The notes: generated by a model from the sequence alone, not told the origin. 64,000 nt of DNA from CAZHDI01 sp964531285 (GCA_964531285.1 CAZHDI010000005.1:1-64000), one strand, 5' to 3'. Positions 1 to 9,752 are shown, counted from the first letter of the stretch. Program-made: numbers and translations.

Positions 1-1309
1 AGGCTTCGGACAGCACCTTGAAGGCAAAGCGCGTGGAAATTCCGGTCATCCCCTCATCGACGCCGCCGGCATCGCGATATTCCTGAACCGACTTGGCCTT
101 CGGGTCGGTGTCCTTCAGCTTCTCGCCGTCATAGACCCGCATCTTTGAATAGACATTCGAATTGTCGTGTTCCTTCAGCCGGGTCATGACCGAGAACCGC
201 GCCAGCATTTTCAGCGTCTCGGGCGCACAGGCGGCGGTATTCAACTCGCTCCCCGCAAGGAGCTTTTCATAGATCTGAGTCTCTTCAGTCACCCGCAGGC
301 AGTAGGGCACATTGATCACGCAGATGCGGTCCAGGAACGCCTCGTTGTTCTTGTTCGCTTTGAACACGGACCATTCGGCCTCATTGGAGTGCGCCAGAAT
401 GGTGCCCTGGAAGGGCAGAGGCCCGAGCGCTTCGGTGCCCGTGTAATTGCCTTCCTGTGTTGCCGTCAAAAGCGGATGCAGCACCTTGATCGGCGCCTTG
501 AACATCTCGACGAATTCGAGCATGCCCTGATTGGCCCGGCACAGTCCGCCGGAATAAGAATACGCGTCCGCGTCGTGCTGGGCATAATGCTCCAGCTTGC
601 GGATATCCACCTTGCCGACAAGCGCCGAGATATCCTGATTGTTTTCATCGCCCGGTTCGGTCTTGGCAATGGCGATCTGCTTGAGCTTCGACGGGTACAG
701 ACGAACCACCTCGAATTTCGAGATATCGCCGTCGAATTCGTCCAGGCGCTTGACCGCCCAGGGCGACATGATGCCGCTCAGGCGCCGCCGTTCGACGCCG
801 TATTTGTCTTCCAGAACATCCGCCATCGGACCGCCGGGCTGAAACAGGCCCAGGGGCGATTCGAACACAGGGCTGATCTGGTCGCCCGCCTTGAGCACAT
901 AAATCGGATGCACCTGCATCAGATCCTTCAGGCGCTCGGCGAGAGACGATTTGCCGCCGCCGACGGGCCCGAGCAGATACAGAATCTGCCGGCGTTCCTC
1001 CAGGCCTTGAGCGGCATGGGTGAAATAACCGACGATCCGCTCGATTGTGTCTTCCATGCCGAAAAAGCCGGAGAACGACGCGTAAAGCTTGATCGTCCGG
1101 TTAAAGAAGATCCGCGAGAGCCGTTCGTCCCGGGATGTATCGACCATGTCCGGTTCGCCGATGGCCGCGATCATCCGTTCCGCCGAGCTGGCGACCATCA
1201 TGGGATCGTCACGGGCGCCGAGGAGGAAGTCCCGCAGGGACATGGCCTCCTGCTTTTCCCGGGCATAGGCCTCGCTGAAGAGTTCGAAAACGTCTTTGTC
1301 CATGCTCAT
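1..1309 (-). CDS. prkA: PrkA family serine protein kinase, N-terminal part (cut by window edge)
   Basis: PrkA is an AAA-type serine/threonine protein kinase of the cytoplasm, tied in other bacteria to stress and stationary-phase responses. About 436 codons are visible, against roughly 640 in the full family, and the frame runs off the left edge without a stop. The Walker A loop GPVGGGKSS lies near residue 113. Family stretches such as LFQPGGPM, SNEAEW and DRICVINVPYCLRV are present. I chose the ATG at 1309 (MSMDKDVF) because GGACGG lies a few bases upstream; a second in-frame ATG at 1303 is possible. In other genomes prkA is followed by yeaH and spoVR; that side is outside the window. Known of the family: identity. 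Inferred: stress role here. Confidence 0.95.
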   Translation of the reverse strand, partial: MSMDKDVFELFSEAYAREKQEAMSLRDFLLGARDDPMMVASSAERMIAAIGEPDMVDTSRDERLSRIFFNRTIKLYASFSGFFGMEDTIERIVGYFTHAAQGLEERRQILYLLGPVGGGKSSLAERLKDLMQVHPIYVLKAGDQISPVFESPLGLFQPGGPMADVLEDKYGVERRRLSGIMSPWAVKRLDEFDGDISKFEVVRLYPSKLKQIAIAKTEPGDENNQDISALVGKVDIRKLEHYAQHDADAYSYSGGLCRANQGMLEFVEMFKAPIKVLHPLLTATQEGNYTGTEALGPLPFQGTILAHSNEAEWSVFKANKNNEAFLDRICVINVPYCLRVTEETQIYEKLLAGSELNTAACAPETLKMLARFSVMTRLKEHDNSNVYSKMRVYDGEKLKDTDPKAKSVQEYRDAGGVDEGMTGISTRFAFKVLSEA

Positions 1310-2254
1310 GATCCGTCCACTTTCATCCCGGGCCCGGTCACCAGTCCGGGTGCCTGGCCGGCCCGCCGCCTTCATTCCGCACCGGGGGCGATGCCCCAGC
1401 AACCGGACGAAGGCGCAGGCCGGCGATGCGCTCGCCCCCCGAAACCCCTCAGAAACTCTCGCCGCCGGCGACCGGCCCTTACCGGGCCGTCCAACGCCGT
1501 CGGATTCGCGTCTGTTTCCTCAGTATGCCGCGCAAGGAGCGTTGCGGCGCCCCTTGTCGGGTCATGCGCGAATCTAGCGTGCGCATGGTTAATGGCTTGA
1601 AAATGGCGCTGATCCGGACAAAAGCCGGATCCGATCCCTGATGATTGCGGCTTGATCCGTCAAGGGCTGAGCCCCCGGTGCCGCTTAATGGTCTGTATCG
1701 AGACCGGACGATGCGATTATAAAGCCCAGATCGGACATCGCCGTGGGCCGTCTGGCTACCGCCGGACCGGCCGGACCCACTGGCGCCGGCAAAAGTAAAG
1801 ATGCGCTCGAGCAAAGGGGTGGTTTGGACCGTAACCGGTGAGCGCCGGCGGGAAGCGTCAATGCCAGCGGAGCCGCAGTGTGGAATGATCACCGTGACGA
1901 TCTCGGTCAAATGCCACCGTCTCCTTTAATACGAATACAAAGCATATCACGCCATCAAGGGTCTGTCTTGTGTAAATGCTATTGCTCAGCGTGCGGCATT
2001 CAAGGGCGGGGCATGAATCTTGCCGATGTTTCAATTGACTGCGCCGTCCGGAAACACGCTCGTGTGAGCACGAAGAGTGTTTACCAAACGCCGCAAAGGG
2101 GCCTCTTTCTGGCACGTCCTTCGCCGTAATCGAGGCGGTCAATGGCAGGACGGACGGGAACGGGGATTGGAACGGATCGGCCACCGGCGCGCCGGGTACG
2201 AACGGTCCCTGATCGGGACGCGCCGGCTGGCGGAACAAGAGGTTGGAAGCTGTC
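1310..2254. other. Long stretch without a convincing gene
   Basis: About 945 bases lie between the divergent prkA and GNAT genes. Reading frames here have no recognisable protein and poor starts. Two inverted repeats are visible: 7-bp arms CATGCGC/GCGCATG at 1563-1569 and 1581-1587, and GATCCGG/CCGGATC at 1611-1617 and 1625-1631. The part around 1925-1985 is less GC-rich than its surroundings. The stretch probably holds promoters for both neighbours and perhaps a remnant or an RNA, but nothing definite can be named. Confidence 0.5.
2110..2125 (+). promoter_or_regulatory. Candidate sigma-54 (-24/-12) promoter
   Basis: TGGCACG, four bases, then TCGCC gives the GG-N10-GC spacing required by sigma-54, with one departure from the TTGC consensus at the -12 element. 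It lies about 130 bases upstream of the GNAT start. A single match in a GC-rich genome can arise by chance, so this is a suggestion only. Confidence 0.25.
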
Positions 2255-2887
2255 ATGATCGTGATCCGGAAAGCGGCGGCGGGGGATGCACTGGCCATGG
2301 GCGCGCTCTATGTGCGCGTTTGGCAGGACACCTATCCCAGCATTCTGCCCAATGACGTGCTGCTCTCCATGTGTCCGGAAAAAGCCGCTGCCCGGTGGAG
2401 CGATGTGATCGCGGTCGCGGGTGGCCGGCGCGGCGCGGTCGTGGCCGAGGATGAGGCCACTGGCGAACTGGTCGGTCTGGCGAGTTTCGGTCCCAACCGC
2501 GAAGCGGGCCTCGCCTTCGCCGGTGAGATCTACACGCTGTATGTCGATATTGATGCGCAAGACCTCGGCGTGGGCCGGGCGCTGCTGCGGTCGGCCTTTA
2601 CCGGGATCGTCGCGGCCGGGTCGCGGACAGCGGTTGCCTGGACGCTCAGCCACAATCAGCACCGGTTCTTCTATCCGGCGGTCGGTGCCCGCGAGGCAGC
2701 CCGCAAAACCGGACAGATCGGCGGCATGCCGGTCGCGCTGTCGGCTTATGGCTGGGACGATCTGCCGGCCTGGCTCGTTGCCCTGGCGCGGGACGGGCGC
2801 CATGCCAAGCGGCCCGAAAGCGGTCCTGGCGGGGCCGGGCGACCGGGCGGCGTGGGGGATGTGCCGGACACGGCGCATCGCTCCTGA
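2255..2887 (+). CDS. GNAT family N-acetyltransferase
   Basis: A 210-residue cytoplasmic acyltransferase expected to move an acetyl group from acetyl-CoA to an amine; the substrate cannot be read from sequence. The fold is seen in the N-terminal IRKAAAGDALAMGALY strand-helix, the central EIYTLYVDIDAQDLGVGRALL segment that carries the acetyl-CoA pyrophosphate loop (LGVGRALL), and a late FFYPAVGAREAARK segment where many members have the F/Y of motif B. I chose ATG 2255 over the upstream in-frame TTG at 2243 because homology to the fold begins directly after it. The last 35 residues are Gly/Arg/Pro-rich and probably disordered. It stands alone, divergent from prkA and convergent with the SixA-type gene. 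Confidence 0.85.
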   Translation: MIVIRKAAAGDALAMGALYVRVWQDTYPSILPNDVLLSMCPEKAAARWSDVIAVAGGRRGAVVAEDEATGELVGLASFGPNREAGLAFAGEIYTLYVDIDAQDLGVGRALLRSAFTGIVAAGSRTAVAWTLSHNQHRFFYPAVGAREAARKTGQIGGMPVALSAYGWDDLPAWLVALARDGRHAKRPESGPGGAGRPGGVGDVPDTAHRS

Positions 2888-2918
2888 CGCCGCTGGCGGT
2901 CATTCGGGAAGCGGGTGA

Positions 2919-3434
2919 TCAGCCGTCGGACAGACCGCGCGGGGCGGAAAAATCGCTCAGGCGGGCCGTGCCCTCCCCAACATCGCGCCAGGAGGCCACA
3001 TCCATGGTCAGCATGGCCAGGGCCGCCGTCGGCATCACCTGAGTTTGCTGCGTGTTTTCGCCCTTGCGGGTTGTCAGCAGCAGCACCGCGTCCTCAAGCC
3101 CCGGATTGTGGCCGATCCACAGCACCGCGGCGAAGCGGTCGTCGATCTCGCGGGCGCGCATGATGATGCTGTCGGCGGAGGCCAGATAAAGGCCGTCCTC
3201 GATCCGGGTCGGTAAATCCAGGCCGATGAACGGCTTGATCAGCGACAGCGTCTCCAGGGTGCGCCGGGCCGAGGAACACAGCACCAGATCCGGCGCATAG
3301 CCCTTCGATTTCATATATTCGCCCATGACCGGCGCGGAGCGCAGCCCGCGCGGATTGAGCGGGCGGTCGAAGTCATCCAGCATCGGGTCATTCCAGGACG
3401 ACTTGGCATGGCGCAGCAAAAAGAGCGTCTTCAT
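2919..3434 (-). CDS. SixA-type histidine phosphatase
   Basis: A 171-residue member of the histidine phosphatase superfamily, SixA branch, which removes phosphate from phosphohistidine or other small substrates. The catalytic RHAKSSW motif starts at residue 8, followed by DFDRPLNPRG. A later WIGHNPGLED segment supplies the second catalytic His. Length fits the family. SixA in E. coli acts on the HPt domain of ArcB or on the nitrogen PTS; no HPt or PTS gene is nearby, so the partner here is unknown. It lies 154 bases downstream of the fatty acid hydroxylase gene on the same strand and could be read with it. Confidence 0.88.
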   Translation of the reverse strand: MKTLFLLRHAKSSWNDPMLDDFDRPLNPRGLRSAPVMGEYMKSKGYAPDLVLCSSARRTLETLSLIKPFIGLDLPTRIEDGLYLASADSIIMRAREIDDRFAAVLWIGHNPGLEDAVLLLTTRKGENTQQTQVMPTAALAMLTMDVASWRDVGEGTARLSDFSAPRGLSDG

Positions 3435-3588
3435 CGCGAACCCGTCTCATCCATCCCCGTCCGGCCCGGCGCCCGTCCCCCGCCGCATCCCAGGGCCTCG
3501 GCCAGAGAGTCGGGCATTTCCGGCCCTCCGTCCAGGGGCAATCCATGCCGGGGCGCGCGCAAAAGATCCCCCAGGATTGATGCCGGGC

Positions 3589-4389
3589 TTATCGCCGGAA
3601 CGGCAATAACAGGGTCCACATCAGCCCGTCCGCATCCGGGCCGCGCTCGGCGTCGAGACCGACGGTCATGCCCCGATGGCCCGCTTCCGGCGCTGCCCGA
3701 TAGGTGCCGAACAGGCGGTCCCAGACCGACAGGCCCACGCCGTAATTACTGTTCTGCTCGGGCGCCGCGACCGAATGGTGAACCCGGTGCATGTCGGGCG
3801 TCACAACAACGCGCCGGACCAGGGTTTCCAGACCCCGCGGCAGGCGGACATTGCCGTGGTGGAACATGGCGAGGCCGTTGAACAGGACCTCATAGATCAC
3901 GATGACGACCGGAGCGATACCGAGTGCCACGGCCAGACCGGTCTTCACCAGCAGCGACAACAGCGACTCGATCGGGTGGATCCGCAGCGCCGTGGTGACA
4001 TCCACATCCCGGTCGGCATGGTGGACCCGGTGCACACGCCACAACACCGGCGCGCGGTGCAGCGCCACATGGAGCCCGTAGAGCGCCAGGTCGAGAGCCA
4101 GGAGCCCCAGCGCGATTTCCACCCAGCCCGGCGCCGCGAGGCTGTTGAGCAGCCCAACCCCATGGGACCCCGCCCAGCCGGCCGCGCCCATGGCCATGAG
4201 CGGCCCGACAAGGCGCAACGTCGCAGTGTTGATCACCAGAAACATGATGTTGGTCAGCCAGCGCCGGCCCCGGTTGGCGATCAGAATGCGGCACGGCGCC
4301 GTCAGCTCCCAAAGCGCCATCGCTGACAGAATCGCCAGGAAACCGGCGATCTGAAGCGAGACTTCATAACCTTGGACGTTGCTGAACAC
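3589..4389 (-). CDS. Sterol desaturase/fatty acid hydroxylase family membrane protein
   Basis: A 266-residue integral membrane di-iron enzyme of the fatty acid hydroxylase superfamily (PF04116). Four hydrophobic blocks are visible. The His clusters that bind the two irons are in order: HVALH at 107-111, HRVHH at 120-124, HH at 177-178 and HRVHH at 201-205. The family hydroxylates or desaturates sterols, carotenoids, ceramides or fatty acyl chains; the substrate cannot be assigned. The start is a GTG at 4389 with a GGAG about nine bases upstream; no in-frame ATG lies before the first hydrophobic block. Next genes on the strand are TerB-like (upstream) and the SixA-type phosphatase (downstream). 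Confidence 0.88.
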   Translation of the reverse strand: MFSNVQGYEVSLQIAGFLAILSAMALWELTAPCRILIANRGRRWLTNIMFLVINTATLRLVGPLMAMGAAGWAGSHGVGLLNSLAAPGWVEIALGLLALDLALYGLHVALHRAPVLWRVHRVHHADRDVDVTTALRIHPIESLLSLLVKTGLAVALGIAPVVIVIYEVLFNGLAMFHHGNVRLPRGLETLVRRVVVTPDMHRVHHSVAAPEQNSNYGVGLSVWDRLFGTYRAAPEAGHRGMTVGLDAERGPDADGLMWTLLLPFRR

Positions 4390-4460
4390 GGGTTGACGCT
4401 CCGAAGCCGCGGACTGACGAATGGCAAAGCGGGCAGTCTGCGTCGGAACTGACCCCGCGC

Positions 4461-4877
4461 CTAGAGGGTCATATGACGCGCACGGGCGCTGCGTTCGATG
4501 GCCCCGGCATAAAGCCGGTCGATTTCCAGGGTGTGACGGATCAGCTCAAGGACCCGCAGTTCTTCCTGACCGAGCTTGTTGTCGGCGGTCGCAACCTCCA
4601 CGGCGACGGCATAAGCGGTCTCGTGGAGCTTTTTCGGCAGGGCTTCCTTCGCGAGGCCCAGAACCGCCTGCAACCCGCCATCCTGCTCTTCCATGATCGC
4701 CCCGCACTCCTCGGCGACCCGCACAAGCTTCTCTTTGTCGAAGTCGGCAAAAACGGGAAGCTTGGTAACGGTCTCCCCGATGGTGCGCAGCTCTTCGTCG
4801 GTCATACCGCCATCGGCGGCCGAAACGATCACCATCAAATAGATGAGCGCGGCATGGTGGGTGATGGTCTGGGTCAT
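4461..4877 (-). CDS. TerB-like helical protein
   Basis: A 138-residue all-helical acidic protein of the TerB/DjlA N-terminal clan. Typical signs are IYLMVIVSAADGGMTDEEL near the start and VAVEVATADNKLGQEELRVL near the end, two copies of the A-D-G/N-x-x-x-x-E-E-x pattern that may bind metal. Alphaproteobacterial proteins of this kind are often annotated as tellurite resistance TerB, but no other ter genes are here, so a tellurite role is unsupported. It is upstream of the hydroxylase gene on the same strand with 71 bases between them. Confidence 0.8.
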   Translation of the reverse strand: MTQTITHHAALIYLMVIVSAADGGMTDEELRTIGETVTKLPVFADFDKEKLVRVAEECGAIMEEQDGGLQAVLGLAKEALPKKLHETAYAVAVEVATADNKLGQEELRVLELIRHTLEIDRLYAGAIERSARARHMTL

Positions 4878-4970
4878 CGCTCTGTCCTGTGCCGTGATGG
4901 CGGATCGTGCGCCGGAAGGAGGGCGCCGCGCCGCGGGAGCCCGCGTCTTGCCGTGTTGACGGGGCGGAAA

Positions 4971-7886
4971 TTAGGCAATCGCCGCGGTGCCTGCAAGGGG
5001 CGCGGGCGGGCCCGCGGCGACGGGGGAGGGCCCGACCGTCTCGCGCACGGCGGCCACGGCCTCGGCAAGGCCCATGCGCTCGATCGCGAGCCCGGCGGGA
5101 AAGGCCGTCGCCAGCCGCGAGGGCAGGCGGGAATCCAGCATGACGAACACGCCCCGGTCGCCGGGGCCGCGCACGAGCCGGCCATAGGCCTGTTTCAGGC
5201 GCAGCCGGGTCAAGGCGTCGTCATAGGTCCGGCCGCCGAAATGGGCGCGCCGGGCCTTGTGCAGGATATCCGGTCGCGGCCAGGGCACCCGGTCGAAGAC
5301 GATCAGCCGCAGGGACTCCCCAGGCACATCGACGCCGTCGCGCAGCGCATTGGTCCCCAACAGACAGGCATTGGTCTCGGCCCGGAAGATATCGACCAGG
5401 GTCGCCGGGTCCATCGCATCCACATGCTGGGCATAGAGCGGCAAGCCGCCGGCCTCGAGCGGTTCGGCGATCCGGTCATGGACCGCGCGCAGGCGCCGGA
5501 TCGCGGTAAAAAGGCCCATGGCGCCGCCGCCCGCCGCCTTGAACAATTCGCGATACGCCGCCGCCAACTGGTCCATGGCATTCTGCGCCAGATCCCGGAC
5601 GACGATCACCCGGGTCTGCGCCTTGTAATCGAACGGCGAGGCGATGCTGGCGCGGGTCAGCAGGGCCGGGGCCAGATGCCGGGCGCCGGTGCGGATATCG
5701 GCACTGGCCCAGGAGTCGTCTTCCTGCGGACGATCCGCGTCTTCCGCCGCCGCGGCGGCGTCGCCGTCATCGCCTTCATCGCGCAAGGTCGCCGACGTAA
5801 TGAGCACGCCGTGGGCCGGGCGCACGACCGCATCCACAAAGGCGGCCATCGGGTCGACATGGCGCCGGTGCATGGCGATGTCGTAGACCCGTCCCGCGCT
5901 GCGCTCCAAAGCAAACCAATCCACATAGGCCTCGGGCGTCGCGCTGGCCAAAGTCGCCAGCATGGCGCGCCAGGCCGGGATCGTCAGATGGGCGCGCCGG
6001 TCGAGCCCGCGCGTGGTGGCTTCGATGCGCAGCCGGGTCGGTGTGTCGAGATCGGCGGCCTCGTCGTCGAGCCGGGCGCGCAGGCCTTCGCTCAATCGGC
6101 CAAGCGGCACGGCCAGATCGTCGAGCGCGGCGCTGAGGCGTCCGGCGGCGTCGAGCAAGTCATCCGGTACCGGATGAATATCGGACTCCAGGCCGAATTG
6201 CGGCGAATCCGGCGTGGCGGCCCGCGCTTCCACATGGCGGCGCACAAGGGTAAAGAACGCCTCGGCCGGGCCGCGCGCACCACCCTCCTGGCCGCGCATG
6301 GCCCAACCTTCCTGGGGCAGGGACCGGGCCGCATCCACCGCATCGAGAAGGGCCTGGTCCACCGCGTCCTCACCGCCCGTCAGATCGCCGATCCGCTCGG
6401 GCAGCCCGCGTCCGCGCCGCGCCCGGCCCTCGGGACCGCGGATCCAACGGCGCAGTTCGGCCGCTTCCGCCGCGCTCAAGGTCGCGCCGAACGCGGCGTC
6501 GGCGGCATCGAACAGGTGATGGCCCTCATCGAACACCAGCCGCAGGCGCCGCTCCGCCCCCTGATCGTTTTCCTCGCCGCGCACCGTCGCCAACGCCCGG
6601 TCGAGCGCGGCCTGATGCATCACCAATGCATGGTTCGCGACCACCAGATGGGCATGGCGGGCTTTGCGCACCGCCCGCTCGATGGTGCATTTGCGGTAAT
6701 GGGGGCAGGCGGCATAGATGCATTCGCCCCGCCGGTCGGTCAGGCCCGGCGTGCCCGGCGATCCGTGAACGAGACCCGGCGCGGTGAGCCAGGACGGAAA
6801 GTCCCCGCCCACCATATCGCCGTCGCGGCTTGCCTCCAGCCAGCGCGCGACGAGGCCCAGCGCCACCGCATCCTCGCCGGCCCCGGAGGCGGCCCGGCGC
6901 GCGGCGTCCTCGAAATTGAGCAGACACAGATAATTCTCCCGGCCCTTGCGAATCACCGCCCGGCGGGATTTGTCCAGGGGATCGGGATAGACCCGGCTGA
7001 GTTCCTGATCGATCTGACGTTGAAGATTCTTGGTGAAGGTGGACACCCACGTTCCCGGTCCGTTTTTCTCCGCCCACAGACTGGCCGGAGCGAGATAGCC
7101 GAGCGTCTTGCCGATGCCCGTGCCCGCTTCGGCCAGCACCACGGGGGGCTCGCCCGGTGTATCGCGCGGCGTGAAGGACTGGGCCACCGTGGCGGCATAG
7201 CGGTCCTGGCCGGGGCGCAGAGCTTGATCCGCTCCCAGAAGACCGGTTAGCCGGTCGATGACGGCGGCTTCGGGCAACGGGTCCGACTGGCGCCCGCCCT
7301 GGGGCGCGCGGTCCTCCCATTCGGGCAGGCGCGACCAGACATCGAGCCCGCCCAAGGTCTGGGAGCCCGGCGGGGTGCCGAGCACTGCCGTAACGTAAGG
7401 CGCCCAGGCCCATCCGGCCTTGCCCATGGTCGCGGCGACGGCGGCGGCACGGTCTTTGTGCGGATAATCGGCTTGGCCGAGGCGCGTCAGCAGGGCATGG
7501 GCGGCGGCGACCAGCGCGACCGCCTCGTCCTCGGGCGACTCGGGCGGATCGAGATCCAGGGCCTCGGCAAGCCCCGCGGCGGTCGGCAGGCAGAAGCGCG
7601 CGGGGCAGACAAAGGCGAACAATTCGGTGAGGTCGTAGAGGCTCGCGCGCCGGACCGGGCGCGGGCGCCCCAGCCGCTGCGCGAGAAACCCGGTATGGCA
7701 AACCATCAGCGGCTCCGAGGCGATCGCCGCGCCGGCCTCGGCCCGGCCGATCTCGCGCACCTCGCCGTCGGGCGTGACCAGCACCGCATGACCGGTCGCC
7801 AGCGCCAGCGCGGGCACATCCGGCAGGGCGGGGCCGGCGGGCGAGGGGGCGCAGTCCGGGTAAGGAAAATCAGAATCGCTTGCCAT
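4971..7886 (-). CDS. ATP-dependent DNA helicase, DinG/XPD type with iron-sulfur cysteines
   Basis: A 971-residue superfamily 2 helicase that is expected to unwind DNA 5' to 3' in damage repair. Walker A is AEAGTGIGKT near residue 255 and the Walker B box is DEGH near residue 453. Between them are four Cys (one in NYLCLLN, then ECIYAACPHYRKC) in the arrangement of the XPD/DinG 4Fe-4S cluster. Motifs V and VI are visible as GTNALRDGVDVPG and QAYGRLVRGPGDRG. The first 230 residues are an extra N-terminal region common in alphaproteobacterial homologues. The gene is divergent from lysK, with 84 bases between the starts. A large open frame on the other strand is a composition shadow. Confidence 0.92.
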   Translation of the reverse strand: MASDSDFPYPDCAPSPAGPALPDVPALALATGHAVLVTPDGEVREIGRAEAGAAIASEPLMVCHTGFLAQRLGRPRPVRRASLYDLTELFAFVCPARFCLPTAAGLAEALDLDPPESPEDEAVALVAAAHALLTRLGQADYPHKDRAAAVAATMGKAGWAWAPYVTAVLGTPPGSQTLGGLDVWSRLPEWEDRAPQGGRQSDPLPEAAVIDRLTGLLGADQALRPGQDRYAATVAQSFTPRDTPGEPPVVLAEAGTGIGKTLGYLAPASLWAEKNGPGTWVSTFTKNLQRQIDQELSRVYPDPLDKSRRAVIRKGRENYLCLLNFEDAARRAASGAGEDAVALGLVARWLEASRDGDMVGGDFPSWLTAPGLVHGSPGTPGLTDRRGECIYAACPHYRKCTIERAVRKARHAHLVVANHALVMHQAALDRALATVRGEENDQGAERRLRLVFDEGHHLFDAADAAFGATLSAAEAAELRRWIRGPEGRARRGRGLPERIGDLTGGEDAVDQALLDAVDAARSLPQEGWAMRGQEGGARGPAEAFFTLVRRHVEARAATPDSPQFGLESDIHPVPDDLLDAAGRLSAALDDLAVPLGRLSEGLRARLDDEAADLDTPTRLRIEATTRGLDRRAHLTIPAWRAMLATLASATPEAYVDWFALERSAGRVYDIAMHRRHVDPMAAFVDAVVRPAHGVLITSATLRDEGDDGDAAAAAEDADRPQEDDSWASADIRTGARHLAPALLTRASIASPFDYKAQTRVIVVRDLAQNAMDQLAAAYRELFKAAGGGAMGLFTAIRRLRAVHDRIAEPLEAGGLPLYAQHVDAMDPATLVDIFRAETNACLLGTNALRDGVDVPGESLRLIVFDRVPWPRPDILHKARRAHFGGRTYDDALTRLRLKQAYGRLVRGPGDRGVFVMLDSRLPSRLATAFPAGLAIERMGLAEAVAAVRETVGPSPVAAGPPAPLAGTAAIA

Positions 7887-7970
7887 GGACCGAGTATAGA
7901 CGCATTTTCCGGGCCGGTCCGGGTGCCGGACCGCGTTGGATCACAGCACGAGGATAAAGGACACCGAGCA

Positions 7971-9650
7971 ATGGCCGAGCAGACACCCGCCCCCGACACC
8001 GACGCGCTGCGTGCCCTGGCGGCTGACGCCAAGGCCTGGCCGTTCGAGGAGGCGCGTAAGCTGCTCAAACGGCTGGAGGCCAAGCCGGGCAAGACCTCGG
8101 TCCTGTTCGAAACCGGCTATGGGCCGTCGGGCCTGCCGCATATCGGCACCTTCGGCGAGGTCGCGCGGACGGCCATGGTGCGCCATGCGTTTCACATCCT
8201 GGCGCCGGACATCGAAACCCATCTGATCGCCTTTTCCGATGATATGGACGGCCTGCGCAAGGTGCCGCCGCAATTGCCGGAACAGGAGATGCTGACGGCG
8301 CATCTGGGCCGGTCGCTGTCGTCGATTCCGGACCCGTTCGGCACCCATGACAGTTTTTCGGCCCATAACAATGCGCGGCTGTGCGCCTTCCTGGACCGGT
8401 TCGGCTTCGACTACGAATTCGTCAGCTCGACCGCGTACTACACCTCGGGCCGCTTCGATGCCGCCCTGCTGCGCGTGCTGGAATGCTTCGACGCGGTCAT
8501 GGACATTATTCTGCCGACCCTGGGCGAGGAGCGCCGCAAGACCTATTCGCCGTTCCTGCCGGTGTGTCCGAAAACCGGTGTGGTGCTTCAGGTGCCGGTG
8601 ATCGCGCGCGATCTCGAGGCGGGCACGATCACCTATGACGACCCAAATGACAATGAGCGCATGACCGTGCCGGTGACCGGCGGGCATACGAAACTTCAGT
8701 GGAAGGCCGATTGGGCGATGCGCTGGTATGCGCTCCAGGTCGATTATGAGATGGCCGGCAAGGACCTCATCGATTCGGTCAATCTGTCTTCGCGCATCCT
8801 GAAGGTGCTTGGCGGCACGCCGCCGGAGGGGCTGAGCTATGAGCTGTTTCTGGACGAGGGCGGGCAGAAAATCTCCAAAAGCAAAGGCAACGGCCTGACC
8901 ATCGAGGACTGGCTGCGCTATGCCTCGCCGGAGAGCCTGTCGCAATACATGTTCCAGAAGCCGCGCCAGGCCAAGCGGCTGCATTTCGATATTATTCCAA
9001 AGACGGTCGATGAATATCTGACCTTTCTGGAGAAATATCCGGACCAGGACGAGGCGGACCGTCTGTCGAACCCGGTCTGGCACATCCATGGCGGGACGCC
9101 GCCGGCCGCCAGCGTCCCGGTGAGCTTTTCGCTGCTGCTCAATCTGGTCAGCGCGAGCAATTCCGAGGACCGCTCGGTGCTGTGGGGGTTCATTCGTCAG
9201 TATAATGACGCGGTGAGCCCGGAGACGAGCCCGCTGCTGGATCGGCTTGTCGGCTATGCGATCACCTACTACCACGATTTTGTAAAGCCGGCGAAAGCCT
9301 TCCGTGCGCCGAGTGATCGGGAGCGCGCCGCGCTGGAGGATCTGCTCGCCCGGCTCAAAGGGCTGCGCGATGAGCGCCGCAACGATCTCGACGGTGAGGC
9401 GATCCAGAGCGTGGTCTATCAGATCGGCAAGACCCACGGCTTCGATCCGTTGCGGGATTGGTTCAAGGCGCTTTACGAGGTGCTGCTGGGCCAGACGCAA
9501 GGGCCGCGCTTTGGGTCGTTTGTGGCGCTTTACGGGCTCGACAATTCGGTAACCCTGATCGAGCGGGCGCTGGCGGGTGAGGATCTGACGGTCCCGGCTG
9601 CCAAGACGGCGCAAGCCACTTCCGGACAGTCCGCGCCGGGCGCGTCCTGA
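7971..9650 (+). CDS. lysK: Lysyl-tRNA synthetase, class I
   Basis: Charges tRNA-Lys with lysine in the cytoplasm. The 559-residue protein is of the class I type (archaeal form, also used by many Alphaproteobacteria), not the common class II LysS. The HIGH-type signature is PHIGTFGE near residue 56 and the KMSKS-type loop is KISKSKGNG near residue 301. The middle holds typical family blocks such as AFSDDMDGLRK and WKADWAMRW. ATG 7971 is preceded by an AAAGGA about ten bases away. The C-terminus ends in a low-complexity Ala/Ser/Gly tail. Whether the genome also has a class II enzyme cannot be told. Confidence 0.96.
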   Translation: MAEQTPAPDTDALRALAADAKAWPFEEARKLLKRLEAKPGKTSVLFETGYGPSGLPHIGTFGEVARTAMVRHAFHILAPDIETHLIAFSDDMDGLRKVPPQLPEQEMLTAHLGRSLSSIPDPFGTHDSFSAHNNARLCAFLDRFGFDYEFVSSTAYYTSGRFDAALLRVLECFDAVMDIILPTLGEERRKTYSPFLPVCPKTGVVLQVPVIARDLEAGTITYDDPNDNERMTVPVTGGHTKLQWKADWAMRWYALQVDYEMAGKDLIDSVNLSSRILKVLGGTPPEGLSYELFLDEGGQKISKSKGNGLTIEDWLRYASPESLSQYMFQKPRQAKRLHFDIIPKTVDEYLTFLEKYPDQDEADRLSNPVWHIHGGTPPAASVPVSFSLLLNLVSASNSEDRSVLWGFIRQYNDAVSPETSPLLDRLVGYAITYYHDFVKPAKAFRAPSDRERAALEDLLARLKGLRDERRNDLDGEAIQSVVYQIGKTHGFDPLRDWFKALYEVLLGQTQGPRFGSFVALYGLDNSVTLIERALAGEDLTVPAAKTAQATSGQSAPGAS

Positions 9651-9752
9651 GGCCATTGCGGCCCGGCCGCATCGGTCCGGCGGCCTCTCTCTGCGGTCAA
9701 ACGTGATCGCGGGCGGCTTGCACCGCGCGCCGGTGCCGCTAGGCTGGCCGGC

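Noticed and set aside
167..1600. Plus-strand open frame of 477 codons opposite prkA
   Set aside because: It is the antisense of the PrkA kinase, with Arg/His/Gly-rich composition and no recognisable domain; high GC makes such long shadows common.
1858..2298. Minus-strand open frames between prkA and the GNAT
   Set aside because: No ribosome binding site, no family and overlap with the GNAT start region.
4461..4877. Tellurite resistance locus
   Set aside because: Only a TerB-like fold is present; no terC, terD, terE or terZ gene is in the window.
4473..7250. Plus-strand open frame of 925 codons opposite the DinG-type helicase
   Set aside because: Low-complexity Arg/Gly/His-rich translation with no family; the minus strand has all helicase motifs.
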